Part shown: positions 35,531 to 44,825 of the stretch, one piece after another
How the letters are laid out: every line of letters starts with the position of its first letter
How positions within the stretch are numbered: position 1 is the stretch's first letter
Assembly (NCBI GenBank): GCA_038380795.1
Contig: CM076275.1
Location: forward strand, 7,411,001 to 7,475,000
DNA length: 64,000 bases
Origin: Pyrocephalus nanus
Taxonomy: Eukaryota; Chordata; Aves; Passeriformes; Tyrannidae
Direction of reading: 5' to 3'
The notes under the pieces: generated by a model
What the model was told of the DNA's origin: nothing
The model's input: only the letters and a program-made list of their open reading frames with translations
Databases searched by the model: none
Translations under genes and position numbers: made by a program

Positions 35531-38500
35531 GGCAGTGATGGGAGCTGCCCTGCACTGCCCCACTGGGGCTGGCCAGGGGCAGCAGCATTCCCAGCCATCC
35601 CTGTCCCCATCCCCTCAGGTCCACAGCAGCCACTCACCCCATTGCACAAGGAGTAAATTCAACACTGTGCCTGTGGAACCCATTGCCAAAAAGCATTACC
35701 AAAATTAAGATACTATTATAAAATTAGTTAAAATGGGGGTTTTATTTAAAAAAATAATAATAAAAGCAAAACCATGACCATCGTCTGGGGAGTTTGGTGA
35801 CCATAAGATGAGCAAAGTGCTTGGTTCAAGGTGGTTGGTTCAGTGTGGAAAATTCCCTATGGCAAATGAATGGTCTTTGAACAAGCCAGTATTGGGCTTT
35901 ATGGAGGTGAGATGGATGGCCTCTGCCATCAGGGTGATGAGCAGCCAGGCCAGGGAGGGTAGATGGAGGGTCACTAATATCTGGGATAGCAGAGGATGGA
36001 GAAGCCTTGCAATCTCTTTGGTTGAGAAAATATGCATAGAAAGCTTCTCCTGCTGAGGAAAGCTGAGGACCAGGTCTCTTGTGTCAGGGCACACAGTCTA
36101 ACCACAGGTATGTAGAAGGCCATGACCATAAATACTGATACTCCTTTTGCTGTTGAAGAAAACAAATGTTCAGGCTTTCTGAAACCCCTTCAGGCACCTC
36201 AGAGCTGGGCATGCTGGCTGAGACAGGCCTGCTTGTGGCTGCTAAATCCACAGCTGAGCAAGCTGAAAAGCTCAAGCTGTATTTAAAAAAAGAGAATGAG
36301 AGAGAAAGAGAGACCAGGTCAACCCAGTCCTGATATGGAGCCAGTGAATTGCCAAAACCCTCAGATTGGGTTAAGCTGGTGGAGGGGAGGGTTTGGGAAT
36401 CTGGCCTGGGTTGCCTGAACTCTGCAGATTGCAGTCACTGCTGATGGGCTAAGGAGCAGTGATAAAATGAACAAAGCAAGTCATTGCTCCTGGGTTGCAT
36501 TATCCACAGGCTTTGGCATTTTCCAGCCGAGTGCTTGCCTCTTCTTCCTTCCCGACCCACTGCTGCTATTGCTTTTACATCATGACTGTCGAGGAGTGTA
36601 TCATTCATAACATACCTATCACAGAGAGATTCCTTTTTAAATGCTTGGGGAGATGGAGGGCTACAAACCCTGGGAAATCAGCTATACCTAATATATTATG
36701 TAGAAGTTCTGTAATCATTATTGAACTAAAGTGCATTGAGTAAGTGGATAAAATCAGTCCCACTGTAGCATAAGTCTCCAGAGATCACAGATAAAAATGC
36801 CTCGCACTTAAGCAGAAAAAGGTAACAAAATATTTCCAGTCCCAGCAACAGCATTTTCCCCTCTATATAAATAGGGAACCCTCAGGAGAAGGCAATGATG
36901 CAGCAGAGGTTGAAGGCAAAGTTAATGGTGGCGAGGTGGGGGAGCGAGGCAGTGCCTGGGGCAGGCTGTGGTGAGCAATGTGAGCTCCGTGGAAAGGAGG
37001 CTGAAGGCAGAGCCCTTCCTGGCAGGGATGGTGGACAGGGAGGCAGTGGGGCAGTGGGCAGGACCCCTGCAAATCTGGGTAGATAGTGTGGGTCTGGCAG
37101 GGAGTGGAGGTGAAAGCTGAAGCACAACAACCAACCAGGTGAGCCTCTGTTCAATGTTTGTGCTCCCTTTTCCCCTGGATCCTGAAGAAAAGCTAACTTT
37201 TACAACCAGGTTCACCTTGGGGCTTGTTTCACAGAGCTTGTCATGGCTCTCACAGTTTCCCATCTGAGCACTCACATGGCAGCATTTTTGTGCCTCCTGA
37301 GCTAAGGTCAGGTCTGAGCTGCTGCCTTCTTACAGAGAGTCACAGAGGCTGCCTCACTGGAGAATTTATCCTGAGGTTATTCTCAACCAGATATCCTGTG
37401 CCCCTTCAGAGCACACTTGTACAGAGCTCCAGCCATCATCAGTCCTTGTCTTTCTCTTACGTTTGGTCAAGAGCTGCCAGGCTGCAGTGAATCACCAAGG
37501 CATGGTCAGACACTCTTGCAAACCTGCTAAAACTCTTCTAAGGGCCTAAAGTACAAGATACATTTTGACATAAATAAATATGGGGAAATTAGGGATTCAT
37601 ATACTTCAACAAAAAATGAAGAGAATAATTTAATTCCTCTAAAAAAACCCAGAATTTGGCTAGACTGGACCTATGGGGCAGAATTTGTTATATGTTTCAG
37701 GAAAGGGTTAGGTGATCATCTAAACAATTTTTTTGGCTGAGATCTTCAAATGTGCATCCAAAGTAGTGATGAAGTTTGGGGTTTTTATTTAAAATACGGG
37801 GGGAAATGTGTGTTAGAACACTGTATTTGCTACTGCTGTTGTAAGCCTACACAAAAAAAGCCACCTGGAATTGCCATCCCTGCTGTTAGGCTGTGACCTG
37901 GGTAGTCATTGGCATTGGTGTCCTGGAATTACTTTATTAAAGTTTTCTAAGATGTGTGCTCTTTCACATGACCTGCCAATCATGTTGGAGCAGTGCCATA
38001 AGCTCTGGTCTGGTTGTATCCTCAAGGGCACCAAGGAGAGGAAGAGTGAAGAGGGTTGAGGAGTTGGAACTATTACTTATTTATCTAAAGTATTGACCTG
38101 ACCTCCCCTACTGAAATATCAGCATTAGATGCTGGGGAAAAGGGATGCCAGAGCCAGCTCCTTCTGGGAATAGAGGAAACAGAGATGTCAAATGGGGCCC
38201 AAATCAGGCAGTGTGCCATTGAGACAATGGTGGTGGGGGCAGGCAGGAGGTGGCAATGACACAAAGCAGAGAGTACAGCTGGTGGGTGAGCAAGGAGGCA
38301 GCAACCAACTGACCAGGTGTCTCAGTGAAGCTCAGTGTCAGGCTCAGCATCTCTGAGACATGGCCTTACTGTATGGAGTGGAGTTGGAATGCTCGCTGTT
38401 AGGTTTTGCACTTTTTTTAATGCAATGATAATTAAGTGAAGGGAGGAAGAAGTGAGTAGCAAGTGCTGCTTCTGTAATGTTGCTGTGGATGGAGATGAGC

Positions 38501-40200
38501 AAGCAGATGGTCACAGCTGTGAGATGATGAGGTGGATGTTCCTCATGCAATCTCCATCTCCCGGTCTGAGATGTGCAGACAGGCACAAGCAAGAAAAGTA
38601 CAGAATAAAATTAAATTGGGGGAGAAATAAAAAGCCATGGGGATTCTGCATAAAAAGAAGGGCAACTCTTTGCATAGCACAGCACAGCAAAGCCAAGCCT
38701 GTTGCAGCAGCTCAACATTTAACGGGAGAACCAACACAGGTGAGAGCGTGTTCAAAAGCACAGTTGGAGCAGAACCAGACTGTGTAATGTCTTCCATGCA
38801 CTGGAGGAATGGACTTCAGTGACAACCTGCCTGAAAGGGTAATGAGGGTAAACAAACAGAGATGGAGTGGGCCCACTTTTGAAAAAGGCTGGGGAATGTG
38901 GCATTTGCTAAAGCTCTTCCAACACCTTCTGTCCTGTGGAACTGAAGGAGTATGGAGCTGAGCTGGGGACCAGGGATTCCATGGGAGGCTCCAACCCATC
39001 TTTGGTACAGCAGCACAATGTGAATATCTACAGGAGAACTAGGGAACAAGGTGCAGCAAACAGGAAGGGACTCAGGAAATCAATGGTTTAACATCAAATG
39101 TGTCTTTGGCTGCCCCGTGCAATGGCAGAAGATGCACAGGCTGTGATGCTAGGCAGAGTTACATAAATGGTTACACAACACAGCTGTGGCAAGAGCCTGC
39201 AAGACTGACTCTAAAGGGAATAAGGAGACACACAGACAAAGCCAGGAAACTAATAGTGAAGGCAGCTCATTCTGAGGTTTTTTAAACTGAATACAAAATT
39301 AGAGACCGACCCATAAAAAAATACTACCAATCCCACTGCCAGACACAAACCCTGCAGTCAAAATGACTACTTCAGTGGATAAAAAAATTAAAGAAGCCAC
39401 GAGTTAAGAGGGCAGCAATAGGTCATGCCATTATACACCTTTTATCTAGATTTCTCTGTGTGATGGCAGAAGACACTCCTCTCCCTTTGGGCATATAACC
39501 CATCATTGGCCATGTGTCTCTCTGCAGCCTGAATGTGACCCCTGCACCTGGTCCTCATATGATTTGGGTTTTGGAGTTTTTTTTTGGCATCAAGAAAGCA
39601 ATGCATCATCTATTACAGTGCTGTCATCCAGGTGAGCTCCGTTTGGATTGTCAGGAGGACATCACTGGGGCTGGCCAGCAGGCTCCTCTTCATCTGAACA
39701 AGAAGTCTCATGCCATCTTAATCCCCTGCCCACCCCCCACCCCCCCACCTTTCCTTTTAAATCTGGCTAGATTTAAATTTCAAACAAAGCTATTGTCATT
39801 GGATTCAAAAGACTGAAAAAGAGCTCTTGTTCTGCTTCCCCTATTACAGGTTATACTACATCCTGAATTTAATCTTTCAGCCTGCTTTTCAGATTCATGT
39901 GACCCAACATCTTTGTAGTGAGTTGAGCACTCACAGAGCCCTCAGCTGCAGTGAGAGCTGCCAATATTCACACCAAGTGAAAAGAGAAGCAGGAGAATTA
40001 TCTTAGACAGAAGAAACAGATCTTGTGCTGACAGAATAAACACATTTGGGGTCTGACTTTGCCAGCAGCTTTCCTTCCTCTAACAACTACTGGAGTGGAT
40101 CTGCTAACATTTAAGAGATATCCAACACTTTACATTGCAAGAAGACACTTTCAGCTGCTCATGTTTTCAGTAAATTTAATTTTTTAAAGTATGATTTAAC
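35531..40200. other. Intergenic, no gene seen
   Basis: GC-rich bits near 35540-35640 and 36900-37100 give overlapping frames up to 117 codons with no recognised domain. A near-pure A stretch lies near 35745-35765. No gene or repeat family recognised. Confidence 0.6.
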
Positions 40201-40223
40201 TCCAAACCCAAACATCCTCACTG

Positions 40224-40337
40224 CTCCCTAGGGAATGCTTGGAGCCTTGAATTAGGTGTGATGTTTAAAGGGTTTTGATTGTCCCTATTCCTTCCTTGGG
40301 AATGCTTGGAACCTTGCATTAGGTGTGGTGTTTAAAG
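40224..40337. repeat. Tandem repeat, period 67 bp, with EBF-type palindrome
   Basis: The segment 40224-40270 is repeated at 40291-40337. The core of 40 bases (GGGAATGCTTGG to GTTTAAAG) differs at only three positions. Each copy starts with an EBF-like palindrome: TCCCTAGGGA at 40225-40234 (perfect TCCCNNGGGA) and TTCCTTGGGA at 40292-40301 (one mismatch). The repeat is about 0.9 kb beyond the proposed EBF1 transcript end. Confidence 0.85.
40225..40234. promoter_or_regulatory. Candidate EBF binding site TCCCTAGGGA
   Basis: A perfect palindromic match to the EBF/COE consensus. About one such match is expected by chance in a window of this size, so on its own it is weak; its partial duplication at 40292-40301 makes it more notable. 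Confidence 0.35.
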
Positions 40338-41011
40338 GTCTTCTGTATTACAGAGAAGTTAAGTTCCAGTATGTCAGCCCTCCACATGCCAGAAGTAAAG
40401 TTCCTTATGGTCCTCTCCTGCCAGAGCAGTACAGAGGGAAATGGAATGCCCAGAACGAATTTAGCAGCTGATGGATTTGTCATTAAGGAAGGGCAGCAGA
40501 ATGGAAACACTTTGTAGGAGCCTCCTTCATGGTCAAGTCAAGAAGCCAGTTAGAGCTCAGCAGAGATAGATGGGGGCAATTCTTGGATCTGGGCTTGAGC
40601 AGGTCACTCAGGACCTGGTCCCTGAAGTGTTGCCGTTGACTTAAATATGACCAAGATGAAAACTTAAATCTCCCCGGGTCTCTGGCACTGGATACAAGTG
40701 CCTTGTACTTCATGATCACTCTGCTTAGAGAGAGAGAGCTCTTGCAACTGAATGCCTAAAGCCAGAAAGGCTCCTGAAATCCACTAGAAAAAATATGTTG
40801 GCCCTTCAGGCAAACAAGGGTAAAGCAATGGAAATAATAAGATTAATGATAACAGGATGAAATTTAGCATTCTGAGTGAGGATCCTTTGAAATCCATTAG
40901 AGATAGATGAAGGAAAAGGAGTTTCAGTGCACCAGCACTCACTATGTTTGATTGTGTAATTCCATGAATTTCTGTTTCTCCCTAATTTCAGAGAGACAAT
41001 TCACTAGCCTC
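40338..41011. other. Intergenic, no gene seen
   Basis: Lies between the tandem repeat and the A/T block just past EBF1. Contains a short GA run near 40730. No gene seen. Confidence 0.6.
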
Positions 41012-41129
41012 TTTTTATTTTTTTAGTTTATTTATTTTTATTTTATTTTTATTTATTATTAATTTTTTTATTTTTATTTTTATTTATTTATTTTATTTAT
41101 TTAATTTTATTTTTTATTTTATTTTTTTT
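41012..41129. repeat. A/T-only low-complexity block downstream of EBF1
   Basis: Apart from one G near 41026 and the first base, this 118-base block is only T and A in TTTTA/TTTA patterns. On the EBF1 strand it reads as many overlapping AATAAA hexamers just past the proposed end of the 3' UTR. Confidence 0.9.
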
Positions 41130-41203
41130 CCCCCACTTACTAGCTAGCAGAGGCAGAAAAATAAACACACAACTAGGAGCTCTATTCACAGACAGGAAGT
41201 AAC

Positions 41204-41209
41204 TTTAAT
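41204..41209 (-). terminator. Candidate EBF1 distal polyadenylation signal (ATTAAA)
   Basis: The minus strand reads ATTAAA, the commonest variant poly(A) signal, about 3.2 kb after the stop codon. A GTCTGTG stretch lies about 15-25 nt downstream, as expected of a downstream element. Single hexamers are common in AT-rich DNA, so the call depends on the distance from the stop codon. Confidence 0.45.
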
Positions 41210-41855
41210 TAAATATTGTGAAAGTTGAAAAGTTTTTACAGCTTGAATTTCTGCAAAAAAATTATAACAATCTCTACAGTAGTTAGTTTCTCTAACAATA
41301 GAACTGTACAGTGTGTGTGTCTATTCAAAAAGATTTAGATAAGAAGGTGAAAGGTTAGTAGTTTCAGAGATGACTTCATTTTAGCTGCATCCTAGTACAA
41401 CTGTGAGGAAATAGGCATTACTTTATGCAATCCAGTCATTGTGAAGCTTCACCTTGTTAAAACTGAAATCTGAATGTTTCCACTTAAAGCCATATTCTGT
41501 AAACAGCTGCATCTTTTACTTTGTAAAAGACAAGGGTGGTGCAGGGGAGATTTTTGATAAGTTCCCATTCATCAGATCACGATAAGTAGCTGCAACAAAA
41601 CAAAATTATGCACATTGTCAAAGGATCTTTGGACACTGGCTTAGAGACTACAAACATTGTGGCTAAGAGTGGTGTCAAAATCACTAGGACTGGGTGGAGC
41701 TCTACAAGAGTAATCGACGGTGTCACTGGACAAAATATGGCTTTAAATTTGATTACATTGTCGTGCTGTTGCTTTACTATGTGAATTAGAATAATCACTT
41801 GGAATACAGAGAAGCAATAAACTGATGTCTCTCACATTTTCCAGTTTTCTCTTCT

Positions 41856-41861
41856 TTTATT
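41856..41861 (-). terminator. Candidate proximal polyadenylation signal (AATAAA)
   Basis: The minus strand carries a canonical AATAAA about 2.5 kb after the EBF1 stop codon. Use of this site would shorten the 3' UTR by about 650 nt. No transcript evidence is available. Confidence 0.3.
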
Positions 41862-43139
41862 TTCTCACCATGAAAAAAAAAAAAATCCTGTTTTCTTCCC
41901 TTCCCCCCAAAGATCACACTGTGACATTCTAGTGAAAACCATTGCAAAATTCATACAGGAAGCATGCACAGTTGCAGCATCGTTGTAAATGATTTCTTGC
42001 TTGACTAGAAAAAAGTTATATTGTTTTAAGGTAACAAAACAGTTCTTTTGTGCTTTTCAATTCCTTTTTTTTTTTTTTTTCTTAGAATGTTAGTGATGAT
42101 TGACAGTTCTGGTGCACAGTACAATGTACAAGTGAAATGAATATGATTTGCATTGTTAAGGCATCCAATCTGCTGGTTTATATTTATGTGAAAGACAGAG
42201 AAATATACAAGCAGACTTAAGAAAGAAAGTATTTTCATTGAGTTCTATGAAGTTTCTCCCCATATTTAATGCACAAAAATGCGTCACTCCAAAGAGGAGA
42301 AATCCCATGCATATTAATAGAGTAAAACAGCATTAGTTTTTGTTAAGCCTCAAAAGCAAAGGATACATTTTTTTTTAAAATCTACATAACTAAATGCTAC
42401 AAGAATAATATGCTACCTTTTGCCATATATTGGAAAAAACTTCTTAACTTACAAATAATACAAAAATAGACAATGGCTTTTGGGTGGAAATTAAAAAAAA
42501 AATGGAAGCATGGTTTTAAACAATACTAAAAAAATCAACCCTATAAATGAAATGTATTAAAATCACATTTAAACAGCTAATACAACGGTGAATGACCAAA
42601 CAAATCAGCACTTTTCACATAGCAAACATACACAATAAAATAAACTTGTAGGGGACAAAAAGCAATGTACAAATTCCAAAGATAAATACATTATTTATAT
42701 GGATATTTTACAAAATCCCCCAACAAACAAACAAACAAAAAACAGAAACAAAAAGCTTTTTTTTCTTTAATGAATTTGCAAGTATGTGCAAGCTAAAGGT
42801 AGTGAGCTCTTTTTGCAAAATATGCAGTAAAATTCTTTTTTTTTTTTTTTTGTGATATTGAAAAACTGTCTTAAGACATTAAAATGTATAAATAGAACAA
42901 CAACTTTGGCAAAAAATCACAAAAAATCTACAGTATTTATAACTACATACAAAACACAACAGCAAAGAAAAAATATCAGGTAATGCATCTTCAGAGCTTT
43001 GCTGCCTCTTTGACTAATAGTTTTTAAGAACACTTCCCAGATAATGATAGCAAAATTTTTTGTAAAACAGAAGCTATGGTTTTGATTTGAAACCTTCCTA
43101 ACAGCCCCTCCCCCTCCCCCCCTCCCCTAACCTCATGTT

Positions 43140-43640
43140 TCCGTTCGCTATTCAAAAGCAGTTACCTGTTGCTTTATATCGTATGATACAGACTGAGAGG
43201 GTCGACTGATACAGGAACGATCCCAGTGGGAGGCTGACGCAACCTGTGCTTTTGGGTGGGGAGGATGGGGAACGGCAGCCGGGGCTGTTCTCGTCCTGCC
43301 CCATGAAAATAGGTCGAGGGGAGAAGTGTTACACTGGAAAAACCCCACAGGGATGGCCCCAGTCTGTGTCCTCGGGCCACATCCGAGCGGCGTTTCAAGC
43401 TGTGCCTCGGGAAGGCCGCTCGTTTGGAAGGAGCCTGACACATCGGCTAAAGGGAGAGCTGTGCTCGTCTAATTCTGCACTTTTAGCATCATATCTAGAG
43501 GCACTGGATTTTCGGTTCAAGAGCAATGTGTCTGCATCCCTACCTTCCCTTTCACCAGCTTTTTGCTGAAGAAGGTTACACCTTCGGGCCCCCTTCCAAC
43601 CCGGCGTCCTATGATGAACTTTTCCTGTCGCATTATTTAC
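43140..43640. other. CpG-rich patch inside EBF1 3' UTR
   Basis: About two dozen CpG dinucleotides fall in this 500-base stretch, for example around 43385-43440 (CCGAGCGGCG, CCGCTCG) and 43600, while the flanking 3' UTR is AT-rich and nearly free of CpG. The patch is GC-rich with open frames in several directions, as expected when stop codons are scarce. It could be an unmethylated intragenic island, an enhancer or a start site for an overlapping transcript. None is shown by the sequence alone. Confidence 0.6.
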
Positions 43641-43641
43641 A
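43634..43641 (-). promoter_or_regulatory. Candidate Pumilio response element in EBF1 3' UTR
   Basis: The transcribed strand carries TGTAAATA, a perfect match to the Pumilio consensus TGTANATA, about 740 nt after the stop codon. Pumilio proteins repress or destabilise mRNAs through such sites. An 8-mer with one free base occurs by chance in a few kb to tens of kb, so this is only a candidate. Confidence 0.3.
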
Positions 43642-44380
43642 CAATTACTCAGCCTGATATTAAAGACAGAGGTTCCTTATCCCACCCCTCATCCCACCCT
43701 CATCATCCAAAAATATCAGCTTTCTAGGGAGTGATACCTATTTATTTAGAACATTAAAAATGCATCATATTAGCAAGTCACCACTGGATAAGCAACATAT
43801 ATGAGCCGACCCTTAATTAAATGGCCATAATTCTTCTACGAAAAACTAACTGGCACTTCTATTCTGTCCCATACAGACTTGTATGTAAATGACACCACTC
43901 CATTTTTCTTTACACAGCTTTAAAAAAAAAAAAAATTCATAAATTAAAAATGTGGAGTTCCATCTCTAGTGTCCCTTGTGTAATTGTATGATTTATAAAA
44001 GACAAATGGTGTTGAGTTAAATCAAGCCTTAAAAAAAACACAAAAAAACCCAGAAGGAAATAAAAGCAAGCCCCCACCCTGAAAAAAAAAAAAAAAAGTG
44101 GATTTCTTTTTTTATCAACATACAATAAATATATCTCCCAGGTATTTGGGATGGACAACTTGAATCAACACCTTGCAATTGTAGATTGTTAATTTCAGTA
44201 TTTGCAAGGATGGTGATTTTTGTTTTGTTTAAAAATCTGCAGTTATTGTAAGATCCTTCTTTATTTCTTTTTTATTTTTAAAAAGGCCTGAGTAAAAAGT
44301 TCCACTCTGGGACTTGTATCAGATTCTCTCTGAAGCAGAATTCAACCTCTTCATTAATAAAATTCTTCAAGGCAATTCTT

Positions 44381-44412
44381 TCACATGGGGGGAACAATCA
44401 TGCCAGATATAG
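44381..44412 (-). CDS. EBF1: EBF1 terminal coding exon: last 10 residues and stop
   Basis: The coding part of the last exon is only 32 nt. With the G from the previous exon it reads AISGMIVPPM followed by a TGA stop, the C terminus I recall for EBF1. The acceptor is TCTGACAG at 44413-44420, preceded by a very long uninterrupted pyrimidine tract on the transcribed strand (see 44418-44475). The exon continues into the 3' UTR at lower coordinates. It is far too short to be found by reading-frame length and was located by searching for the expected family ending, then confirmed by phase (G|CT) and splice site. Confidence 0.96.
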
Positions 44413-44417
44413 CTGTC

Positions 44418-44475
44418 AGAAGGAAAGGGGGGGGGGAGAGAGAGAGAGAGAAAGAGAAAGAGAGGGGGAAAAAGG
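44418..44475. repeat. 58-nt uninterrupted purine run (GA-rich microsatellite) at splice acceptor
   Basis: The plus strand is pure purine for 58 bases, including a run of ten G and then GA dinucleotides. On the EBF1 strand this is a CT-rich pyrimidine tract ending 5 nt before the acceptor AG's exon boundary, so the microsatellite serves as, or extends, the polypyrimidine tract of the terminal exon. Homopurine-homopyrimidine DNA of this length can form triplex (H-DNA) structures. Confidence 0.9.
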
Positions 44476-44793
44476 TTAACTTTCTGCATTGTCAAGCAAC
44501 TTTTAAAATCCTCAGAGCTTTAAACATTTACTAGAAATGTACTCAGCTGTACTTTGAGTTAAATTTATACATAAGTATCATTCATAAGAGACAACTATGT
44601 ACACAGTAATCATGGAAAGCCTCCTGACTGGAAAGGTTTAAATTGCAAGTGACTTGGCTGAAATTACTGATTTTCTCATAGAAACAGTGTTCTTCCCCAG
44701 CATTGGTATCAGACCCCAACCTTTTTCTCTGATTTTAGTTTCAAAATCTTGAAATGGCCAGGAGGCCCAAATTTGACCCATCCATTACCATGC

Positions 44794-44825
44794 ATTCTAT
44801 TATTCATTTATTCTATTATTCATTT
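44794..44825. repeat. Perfect 16-bp tandem duplication
   Basis: The unit ATTCTATTATTCATTT occurs twice back to back without a mismatch (44794-44809 and 44810-44825), inside the last EBF1 intron. A recent small duplication or slippage event is the simplest reading. Confidence 0.9.

Larger units (their letters stand above)
41185..44380 (-). other. EBF1: EBF1 3' UTR (probable extent)
   Basis: This AT-rich stretch follows the TGA stop. Its proposed end uses an ATTAAA hexamer (plus-strand TTTAAT at 41204-41209) followed about 20 nt on by a TGT/TCTG-rich stretch. The resulting 3.2 kb agrees with my memory of a roughly 3 kb mammalian EBF1 3' UTR, but no cDNA was available. Earlier AATAAA hexamers (plus-strand TTTATT at 41856-41861 and about 43741 and 44261) could give shorter forms, and a cluster of AATAAA past 41129 could give longer ones. 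A CpG-rich patch at 43140-43640 stands out from the AT-rich remainder. The stretch also holds T-runs near 42066 and 42838, an A-run near 44082 and a CAAA microsatellite near 42721. Confidence 0.7.

Noticed and set aside
43246..43569. Plus-strand open frame of 107 codons antisense to EBF1
   Set aside because: Explained by the scarcity of stop codons in the CpG-rich patch. No domain and no start context to support it.
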